Origin: Pedobacter sp. MC2016-14
GTDB taxonomy: Bacteria; Bacteroidota; Bacteroidia; Sphingobacteriales; Sphingobacteriaceae
Length of the DNA: 64,000 nucleotides
Direction: 5' to 3'
Assembly: GCF_020991475.1 (NCBI RefSeq)
Contig: NZ_JAJMPA010000001.1
Location: 2,728,001-2,792,000 of the forward strand
The position numbers and the translations under genes were made by a program. Below, piece by piece: positions 9,530-19,188 of this stretch. Within the stretch, counting starts at the first letter, position 1. Each line of letters opens with the position of its first letter. The notes beneath the pieces were generated by a model. That model made no database searches and was not told the origin of the DNA. It saw only the letters and a program-made list of their open reading frames with translations.

Positions 9530-10315
9530 ATGAAACGAACAATTTTAATGCTGGCGCTTGCGGCATTCTTTTGCCTTAAAGCAGATCGGCCCTATCCTGG
9601 GCACCGGGAAGAGACAAAATTTAAAATTTACCTTATAGGAGCTTCCACTTGTGCCAATAAGAAGGAAGCCGCTCGTCCTGAAACGGGTTGGGGAGAAAAA
9701 TTCCAACCCTTTTTTAAGGACAACGTGACGGTAGATAACAGGGCATTAAATGGACGAAGTACCAAGTCATTTCGCAACGAAGGGCATTGGGACAAGGTAA
9801 TGAAAGAACTGAAAGCCGGCGATTGGGTATTGATCCAGTTTGGGCACAACGATCAGAAATTGGATAAACCTGCTGTAGGTACAACCATAGCAGAATATAA
9901 AGAAAACCTTTCCAGATACATTGATGAAGTACGCAGCAAAGGCGCCACTCCGGTAGTATTAACTTCCATTGTAAGGCGCGCCTTTAAAAACGGGGAATTG
10001 ACAAATACGCATGGAGATTATCCGGATGCGGTGATCGAGGTGGCGAATACGATGAAATGCGAGTACATCGATATGGAAAAAAAATCTCATGCATTGGTAG
10101 CGGCTTACGGCGTAGAAAAATCTAAGGAACTTTATTTTTGGGCAAAAAAGCAGGACTTCCCACACCTGGCTAACGATAAAAAAGACAACACGCATTTCAG
10201 CAATTATGGTGCCCAAAAAATGGCAGAATTGGTGGCAGAAGGTATTGTAGAACTTAAAAATAAAGTCCTCGCCCAAAATCTTAAAGCGTACAAAAAATTA
10301 AATCAGAAAATATGA
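9530..10315 (+). CDS. CE12-type rhamnogalacturonan acetylesterase (SGNH hydrolase)
   Basis: Removes acetyl groups from galacturonic acid in rhamnogalacturonan-type pectin (family knowledge). SGNH blocks are visible: block I IGASTCAN with nucleophile Ser39, block II NGRSTKSF (74-81), block III GHND, and block V DNTHFSNYG with Asp219 and His222. The block I aspartate (usually GDS) is alanine here. A hydrophobic N-terminus (MKRTILMLALAAFFCLKA) indicates export. The length of 261 residues is normal. The stop codon overlaps the susC start by 4 bp, so it is translationally coupled to the transporter gene and probably the first gene of the operon. Confidence 0.85.
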   Translation: MKRTILMLALAAFFCLKADRPYPGHREETKFKIYLIGASTCANKKEAARPETGWGEKFQPFFKDNVTVDNRALNGRSTKSFRNEGHWDKVMKELKAGDWVLIQFGHNDQKLDKPAVGTTIAEYKENLSRYIDEVRSKGATPVVLTSIVRRAFKNGELTNTHGDYPDAVIEVANTMKCEYIDMEKKSHALVAAYGVEKSKELYFWAKKQDFPHLANDKKDNTHFSNYGAQKMAELVAEGIVELKNKVLAQNLKAYKKLNQKI

Positions 10316-13300
10316 GCAGAACAATCCCATTCTTGCTGCTGGTTTTGGCTTTTTTAACCTGCAGTGTAACCTTTGCCCAGCAAATTACAGTGAAGGGTAG
10401 GGTAGTAGATAAGAATAACGAGCCGCTTGCCGGCATCAATGTGCAGATATCGGGTACAAAAACAGGTGTAAGTACGAATGAAAAAGGCGACTATTCTATT
10501 TTTGTTTCTTCCGGTAAAATAGAACTCACTTTCAGTTATGTTGGTTTCGTGACCCAAAAGCAGGTTGTTGGTAACCGCAAAACCATCAATGTTACCTTGC
10601 TGGAAAATATAGAGGCACTAAATGAAATTGTGGTTGTGGGTTATGGTCAAATGGAACGTAAAGACTTAACAGGTTCAATAGCCTCTATCAGCGGTGCGGA
10701 AATTACCAAAACTCCGGTAACGAGTATTGGGGAGGCCCTAACAGGGAAACTTCCCGGTGTACAAGTAACCATGACCGAGGGAGAACCTGGTGCGCAACTC
10801 AAAATACGGATTCGTGGCGGTGGCTCTATTACCCAGGATAACGCACCACTTTATATCATCGATGGCTTTCCTGCGGAGTTGGGCCTGGACGGACTGGACC
10901 CAAATGATGTGCAGTCTATAGATGTACTTAAAGATGCATCTTCTACTTCTATATATGGCGCCAGAGGTGCCAATGGGGTAATCATTGTAACAACTAAAAA
11001 GGGGGCCGAAGGAAAACTGAAAGTTGCCTATAATGGCTATTATGGTGCCCGTCAACTTCCAAAAACTTTAGAGGTACTCAATCCATATGAATTTGTGCTG
11101 ATGCAATGGGAACGTCAATCGCGTAACCGTATGTCTGCACCAGATTATAGAGATGTATTGGCCAATTATGGCGATTTCAGTACCTATAAAGATAAATACC
11201 AAAATGTACCTTATGTTAATTGGCAGGATTTGGTGATGGGCAGAAGTGCTTCAGTCCAATCTCACAATTTATCGTTAAGCGGTGGTAGTAAAGATACCAA
11301 ATATACTGTAAGTACTACCCGCAATAACGAAGAAGGAATTATCAATGACAGTGACATGAAACGTAACACTGTACGTCTTTCCTTAGATCATAAAACAGGA
11401 AAACGCTTGTCTTTCAACATGTCGGCACAATATATGGATCGCACCATTAACGGAGATCCTGTGTCTGAAACTTCTCTGGGCTACTCCAAATTGGTCAATG
11501 TTTTACAGTTTAGACCATTGGCGATAGGCAACAGCACTTTAGATGACCTGCTTAACGATGAGCTGGATGAAACATTGGAAGAGGGATCTACATCGTCCAT
11601 CAATCCTTTGTTCATGACTAAGGCAACACAAAGGCAGCGGAACCGTAAAGCTACAGATCTTAACGGAGGCATCACCTACAGGGTACTCAATAACCTGACC
11701 TTCAAATCCAATTTGGGACATACTTTTTACAGAGATCAGCAGCAATTACTTTACACCGCCATCACCAGTGTGGCCCGTACCAGAGGTGGTGCCAGTGCAG
11801 AACTAAAAAATCAGGAAATGACCAAGTGGAACATATCTAACACCTTAACCTATGCAAAGAAATTTGCTAAAAAACATTCGGTAACGGCGATGTTGGGACA
11901 AGAAGCCAACAGGCTGGATTTTTATCAGACCGATATGATTGGGAATGCTTTTATCAATGAAGACATCACCTTTGGAAATATGTCGCAGGCACAAAACCAG
12001 GCCATTAGTTCGGATAAATACGCAGAAGCAATTTCCTCTTTTTTTGGTAGGGTAAACTATGATTACAAATCACGTTACCTTTTCTCTGCGTCTTTAAGGG
12101 CAGATGGCTCATCAAAATTTGCCAGAGATAACCAATGGGGATATTTTCCTGCCCTTTCCGGTGCATGGCGCATTAGCGAAGAAGGCTGGTATAAAGGTGC
12201 AAAGAAAATTGTGGGTGATTTAAAGCTCAGGTATAGCTACGGTTCTTCCGGAAATAACAGGATAACCAACTATTTATACAGTACCAATTTTACCCCGGTG
12301 TATTACGGTTTAAACAAAACATCTACCTTAGGTCTCATTCCATCTTCATTGGCAAATCCATATTTGCAGTGGGAAACTACTACAACTTCAAATTTTGGAC
12401 TGGATTGGGCAACAGCCAATAATCGCCTTTCAGGAACAATAGAATATTACCGGAACAAAATTTCGAACCTATTGCTTTATTCCGATATCGGCACTGTTTC
12501 TGGTTACACCAGGCAGATGTCTAATGTAGGCAGCACGCAAAACAAGGGCCTTGAATTTTCTTTAAAAGCCGTAATTATCGATAAAAAAGACTTTTCCTGG
12601 ACGGCAAATGTCAATATTTCCGCTAATCGCAATAAAGTGCTTTCACTGGCCGGAGATCAACAGTTTATGCTGGCCGGATCAGGCTGGGGTAGTTTAGGAA
12701 CCGATTTTCTGGTTCAGGTAGGGCAGCCCATAGGTCAAATTTATGGTTACCGTACCAATGGAATGTATACTGCCGACGATTTTACGGATGCTGCTTTTGT
12801 CTCCGGTGCATTTACTCCAGCAAACTTAAAGCCCGGTACACCTTACAATAATAGCCAGGGTAAAGAAGACAACCTTCTTGGTCAGCCCAAAATAAAGCGG
12901 ATAAATAGTCCCGAAGGTTCCGAAACTACCACGCCTGATTTAGACCGGGAGGTGATTGGAAGTACGATGCCGAAACACTTCGGTGGATTTAACACCAGCT
13001 TCAGGTATAAAAACTTTGACCTGGGGATCTTCTTAAACTGGTCGTACGGCAATGATGTGTACAACGCCACCAGGTTAAGAGGTTCTACGCTCACCTTGCC
13101 TAACCAAAATATATTAAAAGCAGCAGGGCAACGATATACTGTAAGTGATCCTGTAACCGGTGCCCCGGTTTTAACCAGAGCCGGACTCAACGAACTCAAT
13201 AAAAATGCAACCCAGTATTCTTTCGCACAATTCGCAGAAATCCTAATCGAAGATTATATCGAAGACGGTTCGTTCCTGCGGGTCAATAATGTGGTGTTGG

Positions 13301-13512
13301 GCTACACCTTGCCCAATAGCCTGGTAAAAAAAATAGGGCTGCAAAGTGTAAGGGTATATGTTACAGGATATAACCTGCACTTATTCACCGGTTATTCCGG
13401 TTACGATCCGGAAGTAGATACCAGAGGTGGCAATGCGCTTACACCGGGTGTAGACTTCGCAGCCTATCCCAGAAGTAAACAATATGTTTTTGGTTTAAAT
13501 GTCTCATTTTAA
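10312..13512 (+). CDS. susC: SusC/RagA-type TonB-dependent outer membrane oligosaccharide transporter
   Basis: Imports oligosaccharides across the outer membrane using TonB energy, together with the SusD-like lipoprotein that follows. A signal peptide ends at TFAQ. A carboxypeptidase-regulatory-like domain (~23-100, GRVVDKNNEPLAGINVQ) precedes the plug, which contains the SusC signature SIDVLKDASSTSIYGARGAN (near 203-222) before the beta-barrel. The end ...RSKQYVFGLNVSF carries the expected C-terminal aromatic. The 1066 residues are typical. It overlaps the esterase stop by 4 bp and is followed within 6 bp by susD. The cargo is inferred to be pectin-derived from the neighbours. Confidence 0.95.
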   Translation: MSRTIPFLLLVLAFLTCSVTFAQQITVKGRVVDKNNEPLAGINVQISGTKTGVSTNEKGDYSIFVSSGKIELTFSYVGFVTQKQVVGNRKTINVTLLENIEALNEIVVVGYGQMERKDLTGSIASISGAEITKTPVTSIGEALTGKLPGVQVTMTEGEPGAQLKIRIRGGGSITQDNAPLYIIDGFPAELGLDGLDPNDVQSIDVLKDASSTSIYGARGANGVIIVTTKKGAEGKLKVAYNGYYGARQLPKTLEVLNPYEFVLMQWERQSRNRMSAPDYRDVLANYGDFSTYKDKYQNVPYVNWQDLVMGRSASVQSHNLSLSGGSKDTKYTVSTTRNNEEGIINDSDMKRNTVRLSLDHKTGKRLSFNMSAQYMDRTINGDPVSETSLGYSKLVNVLQFRPLAIGNSTLDDLLNDELDETLEEGSTSSINPLFMTKATQRQRNRKATDLNGGITYRVLNNLTFKSNLGHTFYRDQQQLLYTAITSVARTRGGASAELKNQEMTKWNISNTLTYAKKFAKKHSVTAMLGQEANRLDFYQTDMIGNAFINEDITFGNMSQAQNQAISSDKYAEAISSFFGRVNYDYKSRYLFSASLRADGSSKFARDNQWGYFPALSGAWRISEEGWYKGAKKIVGDLKLRYSYGSSGNNRITNYLYSTNFTPVYYGLNKTSTLGLIPSSLANPYLQWETTTTSNFGLDWATANNRLSGTIEYYRNKISNLLLYSDIGTVSGYTRQMSNVGSTQNKGLEFSLKAVIIDKKDFSWTANVNISANRNKVLSLAGDQQFMLAGSGWGSLGTDFLVQVGQPIGQIYGYRTNGMYTADDFTDAAFVSGAFTPANLKPGTPYNNSQGKEDNLLGQPKIKRINSPEGSETTTPDLDREVIGSTMPKHFGGFNTSFRYKNFDLGIFLNWSYGNDVYNATRLRGSTLTLPNQNILKAAGQRYTVSDPVTGAPVLTRAGLNELNKNATQYSFAQFAEILIEDYIEDGSFLRVNNVVLGYTLPNSLVKKIGLQSVRVYVTGYNLHLFTGYSGYDPEVDTRGGNALTPGVDFAAYPRSKQYVFGLNVSF

Positions 13513-13518
13513 TTGACC

Positions 13519-15375
13519 ATGATGATGAATACTATCACTAAAAAAATAATTCCGGTAGCCTTACTTATTGCTGCGGTATTTAGTTCCTGCAAGAAATTTT
13601 TAGATATACCACCAGAATCAATCTATGCAGAAGAGAACCTGTTTATAACCACCAATCATGCAGAAATGAATGTGTTTGGTATATACAGCATCCTGACTTC
13701 TGGTTCCCTATACGGTCGTAATATCACGCAGTATTACGATCTGGATACTGATCTTGCGCAGATAAAGGGCGGTACAAGTTCCGGAGCTCCTGATGGCGAG
13801 CGGCGCAGTATCGCACGTTATGCTTTTACTTCAACCACCAGGCAAATTTCAGACTATTGGGTTGATGCTTATAAAGGAGTAGAACGCGCCAATATTGCCA
13901 TCGCGAAAATTCCGAAGATGGCATTGTATGAAAATGGTACCGAAGCAGAAAAGAAAAAGCTAAAAAGATGTTATGGCGAGGCGCTGACCCTTAGGGCTAT
14001 TCTCTACCTGGACCTCGTACGCCATTTTGGTGATGTACCCCTGAAGCTTACACCATCCTCTACGGGAGAAAACTTTAACCTTCCCCGTACATCCAGGGAT
14101 GTTATTTATGATCAACTGGTTAAAGATTTACAGGAGGCAGAAGAACTTGTGCCCTGGGCTAATGATACCGCTGTTGCCCTGGATGAGCGCATCACCAAAG
14201 CTGCCGTAAAGGGAATTTTAGCCAGGGTTGCTTTGTATGGTGCCGGGTATTCCCTGCGTTGGGATTTGCAAACTGGAAGTATTTCTTCACTTAAAATGGG
14301 TGTAAGGCCAGATGCCCCACGTATCAGAGAACTTTATACCATTGCCAGGGACGAGTGTAGGGAGATTATGCTGTCTACTGTACACCGCTTAAATCCTGTC
14401 TTTGAAAACCTCTGGAAAAACATCGCCGCTTATCGCATCGATAATGTTTACCGTGAAAATATAATGGAAATCGCGTTTTACAGCAGGTTGAGTGTAAGGG
14501 GAGAAGCCGGATATTACGGGAATTATAATGGTCCGGAATCCAGGATAGCCTCTGCACCAAACCACGGTACTTCTGCAGGGGCAATGTGGGTAATGCCATC
14601 CTTCTATCTTTCTTATGATCCGGATGATACCCGAAGAGACATTACTGCTGCAAGTCACATTTTTACCGCGCAGCCAAAAGGCACGCCCACCACATTATAT
14701 AATTTAACTGTGGGCAAATGGCGCAATGGTTGGGCTGCATCTGCGCCATCATCTTTAACGAATTTCAATTTTCCGCTGTTGCGTTATGCCGATGTTTTAC
14801 TGATGTTCGCCGAAGCGGACAGCTGGCTAAGCAATGCAGCTACCCCGGCAGCTGTAGATGCCCTGAAATTGGTTCGTAAACGTGCGCTTCCCACTAAAGT
14901 AGCCGCCATAGATGCAGAAGTTTACCCCTCTAACCTGGATGCTTTTATGGAATTGATTATTAATGAAAGGGCTTTTGAACTGGCTTTTGAGGGCTTCCGT
15001 AAAACAGATTTGATCCGCTTTAATAAACTGGCCGAGAAAATTAACTGGGCAAAAGCAGAAAACGAAGCTATATACAACAGCTATAGTGCTACCGGTAATA
15101 AACCTTATGCCGGCAGCATTGTACGGCTTCAGGGAAAAGTTATTCCCTCAAATCGTGTGTATAAAGATACAGGAAATAGTTATGGTGTAGAAATTCGCGA
15201 AACCAGTACCAAACCAGACAATACCTGGGGCTCGGGACAATGGCTTGGCTCACCTTTCAAGGCTAATATGGCCATTTTTGCGAGCGGTTTTAAAGAAAAT
15301 TATAGTGAAATATATCCTGTTCCGCTAAGTATCAGAGATGTAACTACAGCTATAAGTCAAGTGCCTGGTTATTAA
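13519..15375 (+). CDS. susD: SusD/RagB-family surface glycan-binding lipoprotein
   Basis: Surface-exposed glycan-binding partner of the SusC pore. A lipoprotein signal (KKIIPVALLIAAVFSSC) places the lipidated Cys at about residue 24. The tetratricopeptide-like SusD fold is recognisable by RCYGEALTLRAILYLDLVRHFGDVP, NEKAFEL-like NERAFELAFEGFRKTDLIRF, and a C-terminal IYPVPLSIRD stretch. Three consecutive ATG codons at 13519, 13522 and 13525 make the exact start uncertain by two residues; a TTG at 13513 directly after the susC stop is also possible. The 618 residues are within the family range. Confidence 0.93.
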   Translation: MMMNTITKKIIPVALLIAAVFSSCKKFLDIPPESIYAEENLFITTNHAEMNVFGIYSILTSGSLYGRNITQYYDLDTDLAQIKGGTSSGAPDGERRSIARYAFTSTTRQISDYWVDAYKGVERANIAIAKIPKMALYENGTEAEKKKLKRCYGEALTLRAILYLDLVRHFGDVPLKLTPSSTGENFNLPRTSRDVIYDQLVKDLQEAEELVPWANDTAVALDERITKAAVKGILARVALYGAGYSLRWDLQTGSISSLKMGVRPDAPRIRELYTIARDECREIMLSTVHRLNPVFENLWKNIAAYRIDNVYRENIMEIAFYSRLSVRGEAGYYGNYNGPESRIASAPNHGTSAGAMWVMPSFYLSYDPDDTRRDITAASHIFTAQPKGTPTTLYNLTVGKWRNGWAASAPSSLTNFNFPLLRYADVLLMFAEADSWLSNAATPAAVDALKLVRKRALPTKVAAIDAEVYPSNLDAFMELIINERAFELAFEGFRKTDLIRFNKLAEKINWAKAENEAIYNSYSATGNKPYAGSIVRLQGKVIPSNRVYKDTGNSYGVEIRETSTKPDNTWGSGQWLGSPFKANMAIFASGFKENYSEIYPVPLSIRDVTTAISQVPGY

Positions 15376-15392
15376 TTTTATAGAAAAAAGTA

Positions 15393-17360
15393 ATGAAGAA
15401 AATTAAAAGCGTATCTGCAGTCGTATTTTTATTAAGCACATGGTTTGCCTCACATTCCTATGCTCAGCCCAGATTAGAAAATACTTTTAATTCGTGTAGC
15501 ATCTATTTGCCTTCGGGTTCTGGTACCTCTTCCGAACTGAGCTACAGGAGAGTTGGAGAGAGCAGCTGGAAAGCCGCTTTTCCATTGTATCATGACATGA
15601 AGCGTAAAGAATTTCGCGGAAGTATAGTATTACTGAATGAAGATACAGAATATGAAATAAGAACAATCATTAAAACAGGTAACGAAGTTACCCAGGATAA
15701 AATATCAGGATTTAAAACCTGGACGGCTACGCCAACTATCGGACGAGAAGTGCTGCTAAGTTCTTTTCTTAAAAGCGGAAAATATGTAGATGTACAAAAC
15801 CTAAAAGGTTCAGCTACTTCCTGGATCCGGATTATTCCCGATATTGCCATCAATGCCGGTACAAGCTCAGACTATGCCCTGCGCTTTGTGAATTGTAGTT
15901 ATGTGCTGCTGGAAGGTGCCAGTATCCGGGGTGGCCGCATCAATGCCGTTGATCTTTTAAGTACGGCTTCTGACATCAGACTGATCAATTGCAACATTTC
16001 TAAATGGGGAAGGCTTGCGGTAAGTCAAAATGCGACCGGCCATTATCTGGATAAAGACGGGGTAGCGGTAAATTACGATTCGGGTGTAAAAATTGGTAAG
16101 GCAAAAAATATCGTGATCGAAAGATGCTACATCCACTCGCCAAATGGAAAAACCAACCCCTGGAAAGGTGTGGTAGAATTAGGGCCTCATGCTGGTACAG
16201 CCTTTAAAAGCAGTCATCCAATGGGGCCAAATGGAATTTTCGTATTGCAAAATGGCGGTAATCTTGTCATCCGTTATAATGATATTATCGGAGATCAATT
16301 ACATCGTTTTAATGACGGAGTAGAAGGGCAAAAAAACGGCTTCGTAGAAGGAGGATTTTATAACGATGCAGACGTTTACGGCAACATGATCGCCTTTGGA
16401 CAAGATGATGGTATTGAGTTAGACGGAGGCCAATGTAATGTCCGTTTATATGGCAATAGGTTTGAGCAGTCTTATAGTGGGATTAGTTTGGCCCCTAATA
16501 AAAAAGGACCTTCTTATGTATTCTATAATGTGGTAACAAATCCGGGGGCATCAGATGGTTCCAGTAGTGCAGCGGTAAAAAATGGCGGAGGGGTAACCAA
16601 TACCGAAGGCACGCAATTCCTATTTAACAATACCATGATTTTTAATGGTAACGGCATGCGGGGCGTAGGTTATGGTCCAAGCAGCGCAGCGGATAAAAGA
16701 GAAATGTTTTTGGCTTATACCAGGAACAATATTTTCCTGGGAACTCAAGCACCATCGGGCAGTGGTAAAGATGCCCGCGGCTATTCTATTTCAGACATTC
16801 ACGAACTCCCGGAAAATAATTTCGACTATGATCTGTTGGGGAATAAACAAAATGAAGGTGGAAAAGGTAAAATTCAAGCAAATAAAGATGCAGAGAAGAA
16901 TGGTGTTTTTGCATCTCCCAACTTTATCAATTTTGATAAAGGTATTTATACCTTACAGGCTTCCGATCCTGGCGTAGCCCGGGGCATTGCTGTTCCAAAT
17001 TTTATGGAAAATTTTGTTGGAAATGCACCTAATATGGGCGCTTTCCAAACTGGTGCGGCTACACTTTATCCGCAACGCCCTTTGGATATCAGCTCAGATC
17101 ATTATCACTTAAACATGAGTGTAGGAAGCACCCGAACGATTAAGCTCACTGTAGGGAATGTGGCGGAGTCTGATTTCGAAATTCTAAAAGCAGAAGACAT
17201 GAGCTGGCTTGAAGTAACCGCATCAGACACTAAGATTCGTCCTAACACTACGTTAAGCCTAACTGTAAAAGCAAACCCAGCGCAACATAGAAAGGTAGGT
17301 GGGCTTTTAGTACGGTTAAAAAATGGACTTTCTGTACCGATTACTGTTTTTGCCAATTAA
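15393..17360 (+). CDS. Secreted right-handed parallel beta-helix protein of the PUL
   Basis: A signal peptide (to SYAQ) is followed by a fibronectin-like N-terminal segment (~25-110), then repeated beta-helix turns (LLEGASIRGGRINAVDLL, IVIERCYIHS, LVIRYNDIIGDQ, VRLYGNRFEQ, FLFNNTMIFNGNG) to ~560, and a short C-terminal beta domain (SVGSTRTIKLTV onward). This fold is shared by polysaccharide lyases and by glycan-binding or hydrolase families. No catalytic signature allowed me to choose, so I call it a beta-helix protein with a possible lyase role on pectin. It is 17 bp after susD and in the same operon. 655 residues, intact. Confidence 0.7.
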   Translation: MKKIKSVSAVVFLLSTWFASHSYAQPRLENTFNSCSIYLPSGSGTSSELSYRRVGESSWKAAFPLYHDMKRKEFRGSIVLLNEDTEYEIRTIIKTGNEVTQDKISGFKTWTATPTIGREVLLSSFLKSGKYVDVQNLKGSATSWIRIIPDIAINAGTSSDYALRFVNCSYVLLEGASIRGGRINAVDLLSTASDIRLINCNISKWGRLAVSQNATGHYLDKDGVAVNYDSGVKIGKAKNIVIERCYIHSPNGKTNPWKGVVELGPHAGTAFKSSHPMGPNGIFVLQNGGNLVIRYNDIIGDQLHRFNDGVEGQKNGFVEGGFYNDADVYGNMIAFGQDDGIELDGGQCNVRLYGNRFEQSYSGISLAPNKKGPSYVFYNVVTNPGASDGSSSAAVKNGGGVTNTEGTQFLFNNTMIFNGNGMRGVGYGPSSAADKREMFLAYTRNNIFLGTQAPSGSGKDARGYSISDIHELPENNFDYDLLGNKQNEGGKGKIQANKDAEKNGVFASPNFINFDKGIYTLQASDPGVARGIAVPNFMENFVGNAPNMGAFQTGAATLYPQRPLDISSDHYHLNMSVGSTRTIKLTVGNVAESDFEILKAEDMSWLEVTASDTKIRPNTTLSLTVKANPAQHRKVGGLLVRLKNGLSVPITVFAN

Positions 17361-17372
17361 TATTGAAATAAG

Positions 17373-19169
17373 ATGCTAAAAAGAATGTTAACATGCCTGT
17401 TGATTGCCCTGTCAACTTATTTAAATGCCGAGGTGCCCTTAATCACAAATGTTTCGGCCAGGAACATTACCTCCCTAAACGGGAAATGGAATTACATTAT
17501 CGACCCCTTAGACAATGGCTTTTTTGATTATAGGCTGGAGCCCCTTAAAAACGGCTTTTTCAAAAATCAAAAGCCAACAAATCCATCGCAATTAATTGAA
17601 TACAATTTTGATACCTCACCCTATATGAAAATCCCGGCCGATTGGAATACCCAGGATAATCAGTTGTTTTTCTATGAAGGTTCAGTATGGTTTAAAAAGG
17701 ATTTTACACATCAAAAGAAAGCCAATAATAAAACTTACATCTACTTTGCTGCGGTAAATTACCGCGCTTCTGTATACATCAATGGGCAATTGGCAGGTCA
17801 TCACATTGGAGGATATACGCCTTTCAATTTTGACATTACAGATTTACTGTTAGAAGGGAAAAACTTTGTAGTGCTTAGGGTTAACAACAACCGGGGAAAA
17901 GACGAAGTACCAACTGTAAACATGGATTGGTGGAATTATGGCGGGATTACCAGGGAGGTCATGCTGGTAGAGGTACCTCAGGTATTCATAGAAGACTATC
18001 AGATTCAACTGGCTAAAAACAACAAAGGTTTAATTTCCGGATGGCTGAAGTTGAATGCCGCAAAAGCCGGAGAAGCAATTGTTGTAGAAATACCGGAATT
18101 GAAAATCAAGCAAGAGTTGAAAACAGATCAAAATGGACTTGCGAATTTCGAAATCAAGGCGAAGCCGGCATTATGGTCGCCTAAAAACCCAAAAATATAT
18201 GAGATAATACTCAGCAAAGCTGATGAAAGAATCACTGATCAAATTGCCTTTAGAACAATTGAAACAAAAGGTAAAGACATATTACTTAATGGCGAAAAGA
18301 TCTTCTTGAGTGGCATTAGTATTCATGAAGAAGCGCCTTATCGGCAAGGCAGGGCATGGTCTAAAGATGATGCCAGGACTTTACTGGGCTGGGCGAAGGA
18401 AATGGGTTGCAACTTTGTTCGCCTGGCGCATTATCCCCACAACGAAAACATGGTACGCGAGGCCGAAAAAATGGGCTTAATGGTGTGGAGCGAAATTCCG
18501 GTGTACTGGACAATCTCCTGGCTTAACGAGGGAACCTATAACAATGCAAAAAAGCAACTTCATGATATGGTTTACAGGGATAAAAACCGTGCTGCGGTAG
18601 TGATTTGGTCTATCGCCAATGAGACGCCACATGGTGAAGCCAGGGATAAATTCCTATCGAACCTGGCCACCTATGCCCGCAGTTTAGATAACACCAGATT
18701 ACTTAGCATGGCTATGGAAGTAAATCACCTGCCCAATCATGTAAATGTGGTGGAAGACAACATGAACAAATATGTAGATATCATTAGCTTTAACGAATAC
18801 ATGGGATGGTACGATGGCCGTGGTACTTCCGAAGATTGCCGTGTGGCTACCTGGAAAATTCCCTATAATAAGCCCATCGTAGTAAGTGAATTCGGCGGAG
18901 ATGCCTTGCAAGGACTTTATGGCGATAAAACGGAGCGCTGGACAGAAGATTTTCAGGAGGAACTGTACATCAGAAATCTGGAAATGTTATCGAAAATTGA
19001 TGGCTTGTCGGGGGTTTCACCATGGATATTAAAAGACTTTCATTCTCCCCGGAGACAGCTGTTCGGGATACAGGATTGGTTTAACCGCAAAGGTTTAATC
19101 TCTGACCAGGGAATTAAAAAGAAGGCTTTTTACATCATGCAGAACTGGTATAAAACGAAGAATAATTAA
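17373..19169 (+). CDS. GH2 family glycoside hydrolase (beta-galactosidase/beta-glucuronidase type)
   Basis: Exo-acting retaining beta-glycosidase, probably periplasmic, trimming side chains from imported oligosaccharides. Signal peptide MLKRMLTCLLIALSTYLNA; sugar-binding jelly roll (~30-190, IYFAAVNYRASVYINGQ and WWNYGGITREV); immunoglobulin-like domain (~195-290); TIM barrel from LLNGEKIFLSGISIHEEAP. Acid/base Glu417 in WSIANETPHG and nucleophile Glu506 in VVSEFGGDA are both present. The three-domain length of 598 residues resembles beta-glucuronidases more than the ~1000-residue beta-galactosidases. Its 3' end has a decayed partial copy at 22063-22131. Confidence 0.87.
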   Translation: MLKRMLTCLLIALSTYLNAEVPLITNVSARNITSLNGKWNYIIDPLDNGFFDYRLEPLKNGFFKNQKPTNPSQLIEYNFDTSPYMKIPADWNTQDNQLFFYEGSVWFKKDFTHQKKANNKTYIYFAAVNYRASVYINGQLAGHHIGGYTPFNFDITDLLLEGKNFVVLRVNNNRGKDEVPTVNMDWWNYGGITREVMLVEVPQVFIEDYQIQLAKNNKGLISGWLKLNAAKAGEAIVVEIPELKIKQELKTDQNGLANFEIKAKPALWSPKNPKIYEIILSKADERITDQIAFRTIETKGKDILLNGEKIFLSGISIHEEAPYRQGRAWSKDDARTLLGWAKEMGCNFVRLAHYPHNENMVREAEKMGLMVWSEIPVYWTISWLNEGTYNNAKKQLHDMVYRDKNRAAVVIWSIANETPHGEARDKFLSNLATYARSLDNTRLLSMAMEVNHLPNHVNVVEDNMNKYVDIISFNEYMGWYDGRGTSEDCRVATWKIPYNKPIVVSEFGGDALQGLYGDKTERWTEDFQEELYIRNLEMLSKIDGLSGVSPWILKDFHSPRRQLFGIQDWFNRKGLISDQGIKKKAFYIMQNWYKTKNN

Positions 19170-19188
19170 ATTTTATAATACAATTAAA

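Noticed and set aside
16672..16977. 101-residue plus-strand frame within the beta-helix gene
   Set aside because: Out of frame inside an intact gene of known fold; composition is that of a shadow frame.
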